From: Nakazawaea peltata
Lineage: Eukaryota > Ascomycota > Pichiomycetes > Alaninales > Pachysolenaceae
Assembly: GCA_001599355.1 (NCBI GenBank)
Contig: BCGQ01000005.1
Span: forward strand, 128,222 to 192,221
DNA length: 64,000 nucleotides
Reading direction: 5' to 3'
Position numbers and translations under genes: made by a program. A model generated the notes under the pieces. That model was given only the letters and a program-made list of their open reading frames with translations. It was not told the origin of the DNA and searched no databases. Positions within the stretch are counted from its first letter, which is position 1. The number at the start of each line of letters is the position of its first letter. Positions 49,052-59,116 of the stretch are shown here, one piece after another.

Positions 49052-51235
49052 ATGTCGAGGGAGAGTACAGACGAGAGGGTGACGTCGGCGCTAACGGCGG
49101 AGAATAGTGCGATTGAGGGGAGTGATCAAATTGAGGTGGTGATAGATGGTAAAAATGAAGGGGGAGGTGGTGATTTTTTGACAGCGCTGGATAGCCAAGG
49201 TGATAAACTTTCGTCTAGAGCCAGCATCGACCCACATACCTCCCGAATTACCCCCTCTATCGACCCCCAAGCCAGTATCGAGACTCTTAAGCGCGATAAT
49301 TCCATGAAACACTCACCTCCAGCTCTGCCTGTGGTGCAGCCTCAATCAGTTCTTGACCCAGACAGCTCGCAAAACTCGGGTGATGAGAGTTATCTCCAAC
49401 AGAGTGACCTCTTACTGACAGAAGCATTAAAGAAGTTGTCCCAACGCCAGAACAACGCCGTTGACCAAGACAACTTTGACCTATCGACATTTGCATCATT
49501 GACCAGACAGCCACGTCTTGAAGATTCTAGTGGGTCACTGAATGAGGGAGTATTGAATAATTTGGCGAGTGTCACATCGGAAATGAACCTTTCTGCCTCG
49601 GCAACTAGTGCTAATAGCCGTAATAGTGGACGAGGTAGTGGAGGAGACACGAGTTTGGGGCTTCGTCCTATGAGAAGGAATTCTAGGAATCCTATGCAGC
49701 AATATGAGCAACGTAAGAGACGTCCGGTGTCGCCTTCGCCTTTACTTCGAGGGGAGATTGATTTTGATCTGTCGCCATTACGTGAACGGGAGACAGATCC
49801 ACTGACTGAGGTTCGGACTGAGGTTCGGACTGAGGCTCAAACAGAGTCCCAGCCTCAGTCTGACCCTAGAGTTGACCCTAGAGCTGACCCTGGAGCTGAT
49901 TCCAGACCTGACTCCACCCTGATAGCATTCGAAACCTCAAATCAAGCACATTCATCAAATGAGGTACCCACAATTCACTCCCCCAAACTGTTTAGTCCCA
50001 GCATGATCAAACCACCCGTTGTATCAATGTCATCACTGCCAGCTCAACTGATGTCTAGACAAGGTAGGGATGGGGGATCAGGTTCGGGCTCGGGTTCGAG
50101 TACTCCTGCCCCATCGATGGGTAGTACAGTTTTACCGGTATCTCAACCGGCTCATTTTCATTCGCATCCAGTTCTTCCTAGTCAGGTTCAGTCGTCTGGT
50201 GCCGGTACCGGCCCCGGTTCCGGCCCTGGCACTGGTACTGGATCCAATACAAGTTTCTCAAGCATTCACAAATTGAAAAGACCTCTATATGTCCCTGCAG
50301 TCTTACGTCCAACTCAGCATTCGTCCCATTCTCCTCTTCTAGAACCAATGAACGGCAATCAGGAGATGCTCAGTGCCGATCTCATCAGATACAAAGAATA
50401 TAACAACCTCTCATCGCTGAGTATGACTCCTCCCACGATGTCTAGACAGTCTTCGATCTCTTCGTCGCCTGGAAAACCATCTTTGATGGGTCTGGCTCTG
50501 GGAGGTGTCGCTGGAGCCGCTGGTACTGCGACTCCTAATCGACTCACTCAGATATTTGACAAGTTTGTGGGCTCTAAACAACCTAATCCTCAAAGTAACC
50601 CGGTCACACTGCAACTCCAGCAGTATATGATCCAGCAACAGCAACATCAGGTGAGTTCATCGGATTCGTCTTCGATATTCTCGACTTCTTCGTCTTGTCT
50701 CGAAGGAGGTCCCACTAGAAGCCATTGGAAACTGGACTCGGTGCTGTTGAGATGTGGAAATTGTAATAAGATCTTTACGAATTTCGGTAAGATCCGTAGG
50801 AAACATCATTGTCGGAGTTGTGGGTCCATTTTCTGTACCAATTGTATCAACCATTATATATATTTGGATAGAGATGCCAAGTTTGTGTTGATCGATGCGT
50901 TTGTGAACAAGCAACAACCACCACCAAGGAAGGCATCTCCAGGGCTCAAGAATGATTTCTCATTCAGACCGAAGTCTCCAAGACCGGAAGAGAAGTTTTT
51001 GTCCAAGGTTTGTTATCAATGTTTTGAGAATTATGAGAATTTGTTACGTCAAAAGAACCCACTGATCTTTAACCTTCAGGTTCAAAGTGGTGGTGAGTTT
51101 GTGTATGGGAATGAAGAGGAAGACGATGAGGAAGCGATGAGGAATGATGAATTTAATGATACTAATAATACGGAGGGGAGTGGTAGATCTGGGAGTGTTG
51201 CGTTGCCGGCAGATTGGAATTGGTCTTCGTTCTAG
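49052..51235 (+). CDS. PIB2: Pib2-type FYVE protein, TORC1 regulator
   Basis: A 727-residue protein, largely disordered (Ser, Pro, Gly runs) before a FYVE finger at about 559-660 (WK-[CTG]-DSV-[CTG]-LRCGNC...RKHHCRSCGSIFC...CYQC). CUG as Ala gives the FYVE consensus Ala before the first Cys. FYVE binds PI3P on the vacuole/endosome. The extreme C-terminus LPADWNWSSF matches the Pib2 tail motif needed for TORC1 activation by glutamine. A low-complexity repeat TEVRTEVRTE and DPRADPGAD lies near residue 252-285, and a Gly/Ser/Thr run near 390. Length is close to Pib2 (635) with longer linkers. Confidence 0.9.
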   Translation: MSRESTDERVTSALTAENSAIEGSDQIEVVIDGKNEGGGGDFLTALDSQGDKLSSRASIDPHTSRITPSIDPQASIETLKRDNSMKHSPPALPVVQPQSVLDPDSSQNSGDESYLQQSDLLLTEALKKLSQRQNNAVDQDNFDLSTFASLTRQPRLEDSSGSLNEGVLNNLASVTSEMNLSASATSANSRNSGRGSGGDTSLGLRPMRRNSRNPMQQYEQRKRRPVSPSPLLRGEIDFDLSPLRERETDPLTEVRTEVRTEAQTESQPQSDPRVDPRADPGADSRPDSTLIAFETSNQAHSSNEVPTIHSPKLFSPSMIKPPVVSMSSLPAQLMSRQGRDGGSGSGSGSSTPAPSMGSTVLPVSQPAHFHSHPVLPSQVQSSGAGTGPGSGPGTGTGSNTSFSSIHKLKRPLYVPAVLRPTQHSSHSPLLEPMNGNQEMLSADLIRYKEYNNLSSLSMTPPTMSRQSSISSSPGKPSLMGLALGGVAGAAGTATPNRLTQIFDKFVGSKQPNPQSNPVTLQLQQYMIQQQQHQVSSSDSSSIFSTSSSCLEGGPTRSHWKLDSVLLRCGNCNKIFTNFGKIRRKHHCRSCGSIFCTNCINHYIYLDRDAKFVLIDAFVNKQQPPPRKASPGLKNDFSFRPKSPRPEEKFLSKVCYQCFENYENLLRQKNPLIFNLQVQSGGEFVYGNEEEDDEEAMRNDEFNDTNNTEGSGRSGSVALPADWNWSSF

Positions 51236-51400
51236 TGTGGTGCCCGGCTAAGCTTAGTGCTGTGTGTGCTCGGCTAACACTGGCTCCCGGCTAACTCTAG
51301 TGCCTGCTAAGTACAGTGCCCGCTAAACTTAATGCCTGCTAAGTACAGTGCCCGCTAAGCTACTTGGCCGCTAAACTTACTGCCTGGCAACACCTATGCC
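51236..51400. repeat. Degenerate ~20-base tandem repeats after PIB2
   Basis: Eight or so degenerate copies of a GTGCCCGCTAAGYTTAG-like unit run through the PIB2 3' flank, showing divergence between copies. No gene is seen. The rest of the 432-base gap carries GTCGTG elements for the next gene. Confidence 0.65.
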
Positions 51401-51451
51401 CAGCCAGCCCGGCCATGCCCTGTCAGACTGCCTGTTAACCAACCTTATATA

Positions 51452-51562
51452 GTCGTGTAATATATATCAATCATAAAGTAGTGTACGAAATATCAATATA
51501 CTGATGCTCAGAAATAGTCGTGCACTCTATCCCAATATATCTGTCTGTGTATTAGTCGTGCA
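51452..51562 (+). promoter_or_regulatory. Three GTCGTG elements upstream of the Zn2Cys6 gene
   Basis: GTCGTGTA (51452-51459), GTCGTGCA (51517-51524) and GTCGTGCA (51555-51562). The last two are followed by TCCCAATAT at identical spacing, so they look like a duplicated composite site 106-144 bases before the ATG. Confidence 0.45.
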
Positions 51563-51667
51563 TTCCATCCCAATATCCTAATCGGTGTCCTGGGTAATCC
51601 ACCACTTCACATAAGAACCAACCCCATTGATCTATCACGGTCAACCAAAGGATAAAACAAACATCTG

Positions 51668-54600
51668 ATGAAGCAGGAGGTCGACCAACAGGCACAAAGT
51701 GCCCGAGAAATGTTAAATACCCCGCTTAACCCCCCAAATGGCCTTCAATCGTCCCCCGCATCTGATCAAATGAGGCTTGAAACCTCAAATCGTGGGGATA
51801 TCACCAGTGAACGAGAGCTTAGCAGCGATGTCACGAGCCCTGGAGGCGGAAATGGCTCCGATAGCGGACCGGGAGCGAAAAAATTCACTGTTAAATACAA
51901 AAGACCTCGGTCTTCTAGGCTGTGTGTCACGTGCCACGAGAGGAAAGTGAGATGTGATGCTCAGAATAAGTTTCCATGTACTAATTGCCGGTCGTTTGGG
52001 TGCGAATGTGTTGTTCCGTCGGCGAAGAGGGTACGAAGGACTAAGAAGGAGATTATGGAGGAACGTGCGCGTGTCAGTGCCCGGCCTAACGCTGGTGCTC
52101 GGCCTAACGCTGGTGCTCGGCCTAACGCTGGTGTCAGTGCCAATGTCGGTGCCAGTGTCAGTGCCAGTGTCAGTGCCCGGCATAATGCAGGTGCCCGGCC
52201 AGATGGCCAAAATACTGCTCATCTTAGTGGTGTGTCCGGAGCTGGACCTGTCCATGGATTGTCTGGAGCTTCAGCTGGAGTTTCAGCTGGAGTGCCTGGA
52301 ACATCTGGAGCTGGGTCTGGCGTATCAGGAATGTCCGGAGCGTCCGGAGCAGGAGCTGTACCAGCTCCCGCTCCTGCTCCCGCTGACTCTCCCCTCCTCT
52401 ACATCTCCCAACTCAACCTCAAACTCCACCCCCATCTCTTCAAATACCTCCTAATGGGCTCAAAATCTGACTACCTCTACCTTGGAAGCTCCGTCGTCCT
52501 CCAATCCTCCACTCATTACAAGAAAATCTCCAAAAATGGAGAGAGTTTATGTGGAAAACCCGGGGTCAAAGAGGCCTCTCCAATGTCTGGGGTCACGTCC
52601 CTCAGTGTCGACACTGACACCATCACGGACATCTCCGAGATCGACCTCCAAGTGCTCGAGATCAAGGGCTGTTTCAAACTTCCCGAGGCTGAAATCCGTA
52701 GGGAATTGATCGATCTTTACTTTGAACATGTCCACCCATTCATGCCGATTATCAACCGGACAGAGTTCATGAGGGTGTACTATCGTGATGACCTCAATGA
52801 GGCGGCCATGAAGGGCGAGCCCATGTCGTTGTTGCTCTTGAATACTGTGCTCTTAGTAGGAGCTCGATACACGACGAATCCAAAGCTTTTGAACCCGAAC
52901 GAGTACGGAGAATTGGTCATCGATAAGGTTGCCCAGCTGCTTTACCAACGATGCAAGACACTCTTTGATCTCAGGATCCTGACGACACCTCTTGCCCTCG
53001 TCCAGCTGGTCCAAGCGTTGTGTTGGTACTGGGAAGGACCCGAGGATGTGACTCAGAATGTCTTTTATTGGACTAGGGTAGCTCTTACTATAGCCCAAGG
53101 GTATGGATTCCACAAGACGAACTCACAGATCAGTGAGCTGGAGCTGAAGGTGTGGAGAAGATGCTGGTGGAGTTTGTTTGCTAGGGACAGGTCGGTCCTG
53201 GTGTCGTTTGGTCGTGGTATAGTGATAGATTTGGATGATTGTGATGTTCCGATGTTGAGTGTAGAGGATTTCGAGGAAGAGACGGGTCCTGATGGGGTCT
53301 CGTACAGTCTTGGGATGCTGCCACGGCTTTACCAGATCAACTATGTGAAGATTTGTGAGATCATGGGGATTGTTCTTAAGCAGAAGTATACTGTTCAACT
53401 GGAGAAGTCGGTGGATCCTAATCATATTCAGTTTATAAAGAGATGTGATTTGATGATGGTGAATTGGTTGAACAATCTCCCTGTAGAGTTGCAGTATTCG
53501 ATCACCGATAAGAGTAAGCAGAATATATATAGTAGTATGTTGATGATGCAGTATTATGTTACGTTGTCGTTGATTCATAAGACGAATATAATGAGGCATC
53601 AACGGGAGGAGCTGAGAACACAGGGATTAGCAGAGAGTGTTGGGCAGGGGCTGGCACTGAGTCTGGGCCTGGGACTGGGACTAGGCCTGGGACTGAGCCT
53701 GGGACTGGGCCGGGGACTGAGCCTGAGTATGGGCCTGAGTATGGGCCTGACTCTGGGAGTGGTGCCGGGCACTTCCCTGCCAGAAGAATACTACCCTTCC
53801 TGGGGTATCACCTTCCAATCCTCTCACATGATCGTCATCATAGGGAAGAATATGATGGACAGAGACGAACTCAAATACACCACCTCCTTCATCGTCTCGC
53901 TGCTCTTCTCAGCTGCTATCATGTTGATCTACCACATCGATAACAAGAACCCCAAGGTGAGTTCTACCCTGAAGAGATTACTTGATATCTGTTCGAAGGT
54001 GATGTTGATCGTTTGTAAATACTGGCCTGTAGCTTATGTTTGTCTTCAGATGCAAGAGACGTTGAGGAACGATAAGTCTAAACGTAATGTGGTGATACTG
54101 AGTAGTTTGAATGCTGGGAAGATTGAGAAGAAGTTCCGTGAGACGGAGCCGTTGTTGATGAACACTTCGGAGGAGATACGTAATTTCAAGCCGTCTCAGT
54201 TGTTTCCTGAGCATTCAGTGGCTGGGACTGGGGCTGGGGCTACTAGTAATACAGAGACTAGTAAGTTGAGTGCTGGTGTTGCTGGAAGTCCAGGTGCCGG
54301 GCACGGAGCTGCCGGGCAGGGTATTGCCGGGCAGGGTATTGCTGGACACCCAGACCTTCTTCTCATCCCCTCAAACAGACAATTCCCAGAATCCTCCCTG
54401 TCCTCAACTCCTCCCTCTCAATTCTATCAGTCAATGCCATCTCAACAACTGCTGTCTCCACAGATCTACTCTCTTCTTAATAATCTGTCGACTCTTTCCA
54501 ACTTGAGAGATTCACCTGATCAATACTCTTCCAGAAAGAGTGCTGCTTCGTCTCATTCAGAGTCTGGTAGTCATAATGACATCTACGATATGGAGCTATA

Positions 54601-54919
54601 TAACAATTTCGAGGTACTTGATAGTAATGTTCTGACTGGAGCTGAATTTTGGCAGGGTCTGGTGCCTGGTCAAGGTACCGACCACGCGGGGCAGGCAGGG
54701 CAATCTGCTCAGCCAGGGCAATCCGCGCAAACTCAAGGATCAATTCCTTATGATCTGCCCCTGCAGTATCCTATCCAAAACCAACAATTCCCTGATCAAT
54801 TCCAAAACCAACAAATTCCAATTCAAGCAGTGCCTGGTATGTTTATGGATGGTGACAGACAAGGCAATGTACCTACTACGTTGAATATTGGAGATTGGTT
54901 CAACTTTTTACAGTTTTAA
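51668..54919 (+). CDS. Zn2Cys6 transcription factor with fungal-specific domain
   Basis: A 1083-residue regulator. The binuclear cluster is at about 85-120: [CTG]-CVTCHERKVRCDAQNKFPCTNC..GCEC with a basic follow-on (KRVRRTKKE). CUG as Ala gives ACVTC, the family consensus. The fungal_TF_MHR domain spans about 345-700, starting at LIDLYFEHVHPFMPIINR. The cluster resembles FarA/CTF1/AmdR-type regulators of fatty-acid or amide use, but the target is unknown. Two low-complexity linkers flank the domain: RPNAGARPNAG repeats (about 135-200) and a Gly-rich run (about 658-695) that reads Gly-Ala/Ser when CUG is Ala. The first ATG is used; three GTCGTG promoter elements lie just upstream. Confidence 0.92.
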   Translation: MKQEVDQQAQSAREMLNTPLNPPNGLQSSPASDQMRLETSNRGDITSERELSSDVTSPGGGNGSDSGPGAKKFTVKYKRPRSSRLCVTCHERKVRCDAQNKFPCTNCRSFGCECVVPSAKRVRRTKKEIMEERARVSARPNAGARPNAGARPNAGVSANVGASVSASVSARHNAGARPDGQNTAHLSGVSGAGPVHGLSGASAGVSAGVPGTSGAGSGVSGMSGASGAGAVPAPAPAPADSPLLYISQLNLKLHPHLFKYLLMGSKSDYLYLGSSVVLQSSTHYKKISKNGESLCGKPGVKEASPMSGVTSLSVDTDTITDISEIDLQVLEIKGCFKLPEAEIRRELIDLYFEHVHPFMPIINRTEFMRVYYRDDLNEAAMKGEPMSLLLLNTVLLVGARYTTNPKLLNPNEYGELVIDKVAQLLYQRCKTLFDLRILTTPLALVQLVQALCWYWEGPEDVTQNVFYWTRVALTIAQGYGFHKTNSQISELELKVWRRCWWSLFARDRSVLVSFGRGIVIDLDDCDVPMLSVEDFEEETGPDGVSYSLGMLPRLYQINYVKICEIMGIVLKQKYTVQLEKSVDPNHIQFIKRCDLMMVNWLNNLPVELQYSITDKSKQNIYSSMLMMQYYVTLSLIHKTNIMRHQREELRTQGLAESVGQGLALSLGLGLGLGLGLSLGLGRGLSLSMGLSMGLTLGVVPGTSLPEEYYPSWGITFQSSHMIVIIGKNMMDRDELKYTTSFIVSLLFSAAIMLIYHIDNKNPKVSSTLKRLLDICSKVMLIVCKYWPVAYVCLQMQETLRNDKSKRNVVILSSLNAGKIEKKFRETEPLLMNTSEEIRNFKPSQLFPEHSVAGTGAGATSNTETSKLSAGVAGSPGAGHGAAGQGIAGQGIAGHPDLLLIPSNRQFPESSLSSTPPSQFYQSMPSQQLLSPQIYSLLNNLSTLSNLRDSPDQYSSRKSAASSHSESGSHNDIYDMELYNNFEVLDSNVLTGAEFWQGLVPGQGTDHAGQAGQSAQPGQSAQTQGSIPYDLPLQYPIQNQQFPDQFQNQQIPIQAVPGMFMDGDRQGNVPTTLNIGDWFNFLQF

Positions 54920-55871
54920 TAAGGAGATTAGGCTGGAAGGATTATGGGGTTACCTAACACACAGACAGGTTGCAAGTATCATTGGGTCACCACCTCACTA
55001 CAATATTCTATATGATCGTAATGTCAGTAGAGAGGAATGTCATTGGCATTGTGATGATGTAGTGTCACTGACATTGTGATGATGTGGTGTCACCGTGACA
55101 TTGTCATGCATCACTTGCATCTATATGATCTTCCCCTCTTTCTGAATTAGCCCCTTTACATATTGCGCGTTGGGATTATGTAATGCATAAATAAAGATAT
55201 GATAATTGATGGGTAGGCCAGTGCTGGCTGGACAGGATAGAGAGACTATTACTATGTACTTATATGACTGTGTACTATATCCTGTATATTATACTATACT
55301 CTATTATATTATACTATAGTATGTAATATATGCATTACTCTATACGATACTTACTCTATACGATACTTACTCTATACGATACTTACTCTATACGATACTT
55401 ACTCTATACGATACTTACTCTATACGGCTATGACTTAAGCTATTCACTATATAGTATATAGTAGTACTATACTAACTGCTATGATAACAATAATACTATG
55501 TACTATATAGATTGTATTACACTGTATGACTATGCTATGGCTATATAGTGTATAGTGTATAGTGTATAGTATATAGTGTATACTATATACTGTATATTAC
55601 TACTGTATATTACTACTGTATACTACTACTGTATACTATGTAGTATCCACATATACTGTCCACTATGTAGTGCCCACTATGTAGTGTCCCTATGAAGTGC
55701 CCACTATGAAGTGTCCCTATGTATGCGCCACATATACACCTCTGTTTCTGCACCTAGATAAGACTAAATATGTAAATTTCAATCTACACGACAATTAATT
55801 ACTAATTATTATTTATTAGCACAATGGATATATAAACCTCGATCAAAATATCAAGAATAAAAATAGTCTAT
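54920..55871. repeat. Repeat-rich convergent spacer
   Basis: A 952-base gap between two convergent genes with no gene. It holds a 16-base tandem repeat TTACTCTATACGATAC (five exact copies plus a partial, 55335-55430), a TATAGTG/TATACTATATAC-rich, hairpin-prone stretch at 55440-55640, and degenerate CCACTATGTAGTG units at 55640-55720. Likely to be slippage-prone. Confidence 0.8.
55335..55430. repeat. 16-base tandem repeat array
   Basis: Unit TTACTCTATACGATAC, copies at 55335, 55351, 55367, 55383 and 55399, then a truncated copy ending near 55427. Confidence 0.93.
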
Positions 55872-58574
55872 CTAAGAAGACTTCTCATGTTGAGTAGAAA
55901 CTCTTTGCATGGCATAGATGAAGTCCTCAATAGATCTTTGAGGCTTCTCCTCCTTTCTTGGCTTACCGTTCATGAATCTGTCGAAAGCCTCAGATTGAGA
56001 CATCAAGACATAGGCACCACCCATGACACAGAAGACACCGAAAGACCAAATCCAGACACGGACAACGGTAACAATGTCGTTCCAGTTTTGAGACCACCAT
56101 CCGAACAACAGGAAACAGGTAGCAATGATGTCGACAATGAAGACGGCACCAGACAATTGCCAAGATGGAATAGAAGACCAGAAAGCACCTTGAGCTCTGG
56201 TGATGAAAATCAACCAGTTCTCAGTCAACGAGATTTGCAAGAACAAAACACCGTCGACGGAACCAAAGTTTTGGATGATACCACCCTTACCCATGAACAT
56301 GGTGGTCAAGGTGATCCAAGTACCAACGGCCAAGATAACACCCAAGATAACAGACATACCCCATAATCTAGGCAAGTTCCACTTGACTGGTTGAGGGTCG
56401 TATGGAGCATTGTCGTAGGCAATGGCCAAGGTAGCAACATCGGCGAAAATGGCAATGAAGACAACCAAGTCAATGTTCAAAGAGTTGTTCAAGATAGCAA
56501 TCCACAAACCTAAGAAGATCTCCAAGTGCAAAGACAAGGCGATACGGTAGACAACGTAAGAGTACATTCTGTGGAAAATCTGTCTGGAGGTCTTCAAAGC
56601 ATCAATGATAGCAGATAAACCTGGAGCCAAGAAAACAATATCAGCAGCGGAACGGGCAGCATCGGTAGCACCTTCAACGGCAATACCAGTGTCGGCCTTC
56701 TTCAAAGATGGGGCATCGTTAACACCGTCACCAGTCATGGCAACCAAGTAACCTCTTTGTTGCAAGATCTCAACGACGTTGTACTTATGTTGAGGGAAAA
56801 CTTCGGCGAAACCATCGGCATTCTCAACGAAATCAGCAATTTCAGAACCAGCCATGTCTCCACCACCGGACAAACCTAATCTCTCAGCATTGTAGATGTT
56901 AGTACCCAAACCCAATTGACGACAAGTTTCCTTAGCAATACCAACGGCATCACCAGTCAACATCTTAACTCTCAAACCCAAGTGTCTAGCCTCGTGGACA
57001 GTCTTAGCAGTGTCATCTCTTGGAGGGTCCATACATGGCATGATACCCAAGATTTCCCAGTGACCTTCACCTCTCTTTCTAGCAACACCCAAAGATCTGA
57101 AACCTCTGGAAGCAAACTCGGCAACCTTGTTCTCGTAGTTGTCGTGGATGTCTTCTGGGATTGGGTGGTCTTCTTCAACAGTCTTCAAAACGAACAATGG
57201 AGCACCTTTAACACAGATGATTCTCTCACCTTCTGGGGATTCAACGTAAGCAGTAACCTTCTTAGAAACAGGGTCGAAAGGTTGGAACTCAATGACCTTG
57301 TATTTGGTCAAAGCATCCTTAGCTCTTGGGTAGGAGATCAAAGATTTCAAGAAAGCCTTGTCAATAGCATCAAGACCCTTCTTCTTTCTGGAAGCAGCCA
57401 AACAAGCAGTCAACATCAAATCGTCAGCCTCAACACCTTCGACAGTGTATGGCTCGTGCAAGGACAACTTGTTCTTGGTCAAGGTACCAGTCTTATCAGA
57501 ACACAAAATTTCAACACCGGCCAACGATTCGATAGCACTCAACTTTTGGACAATAGCTTGCTTCTTGGCCAAGTAAGCGGCACCGACAGCCATGGTAGTT
57601 GTAACGACAGCTGGCAAACCAACTGGGACACCGACAATGGTGATAGCCAAAGTGTATCTCAAGATTCTAACAATCTTGTTGGATCTGTAGAACGAAGCAG
57701 TCCAGACAACCAACAAGGTAAGAATAACCAAAACCAACAAGATAGTACCGATACCGTTCAAGACTTCGGTGAAATGACCAGAACCGGCAGCAGCCTTGTT
57801 AACCAAGGCAGCAGCACGACCAACGAAAGTGTTGTCACCGGTGGAGGTAACAATCATGTAAGCTTCACCTCTCTTGACGGTGGAAGAAGAGTAACAAGCA
57901 TCAGCATGTCTCTTGTCAACGGCCAAAGATTCACCAGTAATAGCAGATTGATCAACTTGCAAAAGACAGTCCTCGGTAACGATTCTACCATCGGCTGGGA
58001 TGACAACACCATCCTCCAATTGCAAAATATCACCTGGAACAATATCAACAGCACCAACTTCGACCAATTGACCGTCTCTGATAACGTTAGCAGAGTTAGC
58101 CAAGGTCTTCTTCAATTCATCAACGATAGAACCAGCTTGGAATTCTTGAATGAAACCGACAGCAGCGTTCAATAACAATAAACCACAGATAACACCGAAA
58201 TCAACCCAATCTTCCAAACCGGCAGCCAAAATAGCAGCGGCTTCCATGACGAATTGAATTGGACCAATGAAGAACATACAGAACTTGATGATCAAGTTTT
58301 CCTTGTCTTCAGCCATTTGGTTCAAACCGTACTTCTTTCTTCTTCTGGCGACATCGTCAGAAGTCAAACCGTACTTAGGGTCGGTTTGCAACAACTCCTC
58401 TGGGACTTGGACGAAAGAACCAGCGTCAGAGTCACTTGGTAAGTCGTCGTCGTCACCTTCACCACCATGACCTTTGTCGGATTGCAAGTCCAAGATCAAT
58501 TGGTCAATGTCATCTTCTTCATCATCAGATTCAGCAGCTGGAATCTTTTCCTTAGTTGGCTCAGTTGCGGACAT
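55872..58574 (-). CDS. PMA1: Plasma-membrane H+-ATPase
   Basis: A 900-residue P3A-type proton pump that sets plasma-membrane potential and cytosolic pH. The acidic N-terminus (about 1-65) precedes TM1-2; the TGES actuator motif is in [12 protein letters not shown], and the DKTGTLT loop has phospho-Asp 360. Further motifs are [43 protein letters not shown] and C-terminal helices. The regulatory tail ends [21 protein letters not shown], with Ser/Thr sites known to be phosphorylated in Pma1. Length matches yeast Pma1 (918). Codon bias is extreme. A 5' UTR intron is likely (see next entry). Upstream is a very long gene-poor region. Confidence 0.98.
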   Translation of the reverse strand: MSATEPTKEKIPAAESDDEEDDIDQLILDLQSDKGHGGEGDDDDLPSDSDAGSFVQVPEELLQTDPKYGLTSDDVARRRKKYGLNQMAEDKENLIIKFCMFFIGPIQFVMEAAAILAAGLEDWVDFGVICGLLLLNAAVGFIQEFQAGSIVDELKKTLANSANVIRDGQLVEVGAVDIVPGDILQLEDGVVIPADGRIVTEDCLLQVDQSAITGESLAVDKRHADACYSSSTVKRGEAYMIVTSTGDNTFVGRAAALVNKAAAGSGHFTEVLNGIGTILLVLVILTLLVVWTASFYRSNKIVRILRYTLAITIVGVPVGLPAVVTTTMAVGAAYLAKKQAIVQKLSAIESLAGVEILCSDKTGTLTKNKLSLHEPYTVEGVEADDLMLTACLAASRKKKGLDAIDKAFLKSLISYPRAKDALTKYKVIEFQPFDPVSKKVTAYVESPEGERIICVKGAPLFVLKTVEEDHPIPEDIHDNYENKVAEFASRGFRSLGVARKRGEGHWEILGIMPCMDPPRDDTAKTVHEARHLGLRVKMLTGDAVGIAKETCRQLGLGTNIYNAERLGLSGGGDMAGSEIADFVENADGFAEVFPQHKYNVVEILQQRGYLVAMTGDGVNDAPSLKKADTGIAVEGATDAARSAADIVFLAPGLSAIIDALKTSRQIFHRMYSYVVYRIALSLHLEIFLGLWIAILNNSLNIDLVVFIAIFADVATLAIAYDNAPYDPQPVKWNLPRLWGMSVILGVILAVGTWITLTTMFMGKGGIIQNFGSVDGVLFLQISLTENWLIFITRAQGAFWSSIPSWQLSGAVFIVDIIATCFLLFGWWSQNWNDIVTVVRVWIWSFGVFCVMGGAYVLMSQSEAFDRFMNGKPRKEEKPQRSIEDFIYAMQRVSTQHEKSS

Positions 58575-59116
58575 CTATTTGAAAAAGTTAGTAAACGCAT
58601 TCATGAAAAAATTCCACCAGATTACCGAGAAAAACGGTCGGCGTTTGCTCGTATAGAACAAAACCTTAAAGATTTCCCTTTTGGGAAGGTCGTGTAAAAT
58701 TACCAATTTCCCACACTTTATTAGGAAAAATTTTTCTCCCGCCTTTTCCGAAAAATTGGTAATCCCACGCACTCCCTTTAGGGAAAATTTCGCTCGAAAC
58801 AGAAACAGAAAAACCAAAACAAGATGCACGCACACTGTTACCCACCTTCCTCATCTTGAACCAATGAATGGCTTGGAAATTTTCATGAATGAAAAAAGCA
58901 GCCATCGCTGGGGAAGGTTTTGAACGGTGGTGGAATTGAGACAAATTAAAAGCCATTAAGTGCAGTGGGTTCCACAACACTATTCTAGCTCATAATCGCA
59001 TGAGCTGACTGCTCATTTCTCAATCCCTTAGCCTCTTGTAAAGCTCACTGTCCTATCGCCGCTTTATCTCTCTGTAAAATACTTAAAGTGCGCAAAAAGC
59101 ACTTAATAAAACTTAC
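58575..59116 (-). other. Likely 5' UTR intron of PMA1
   Basis: On the minus strand a TACTAAC branch site (58587-58593 on +) is followed after 9 bases by an AAATAG acceptor that abuts the PMA1 ATG. The only good GTAAGT donor seen upstream is at 59111-59116, giving an intron of about 542 bases entirely before the coding region. The three consensus elements and the position make it likely; the donor choice is the weakest part. If true, the GTCGTGTA at 58689-58696 is intronic. Confidence 0.6.
58689..58696 (+). promoter_or_regulatory. GTCGTGTA element upstream of PMA1
   Basis: GTCGTGTA followed by AAATTACCAATTTCCC, 115 bases before the PMA1 ATG. It is read on +, opposite to the gene, and may sit inside the 5' UTR intron. 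Confidence 0.3.

Noticed and set aside
56916-58175. A 419-codon open frame antisense to PMA1
   Set aside because: Its start is not ATG and it lies wholly opposite a highly conserved, strongly biased gene; such shadows arise from codon bias in the sense strand.
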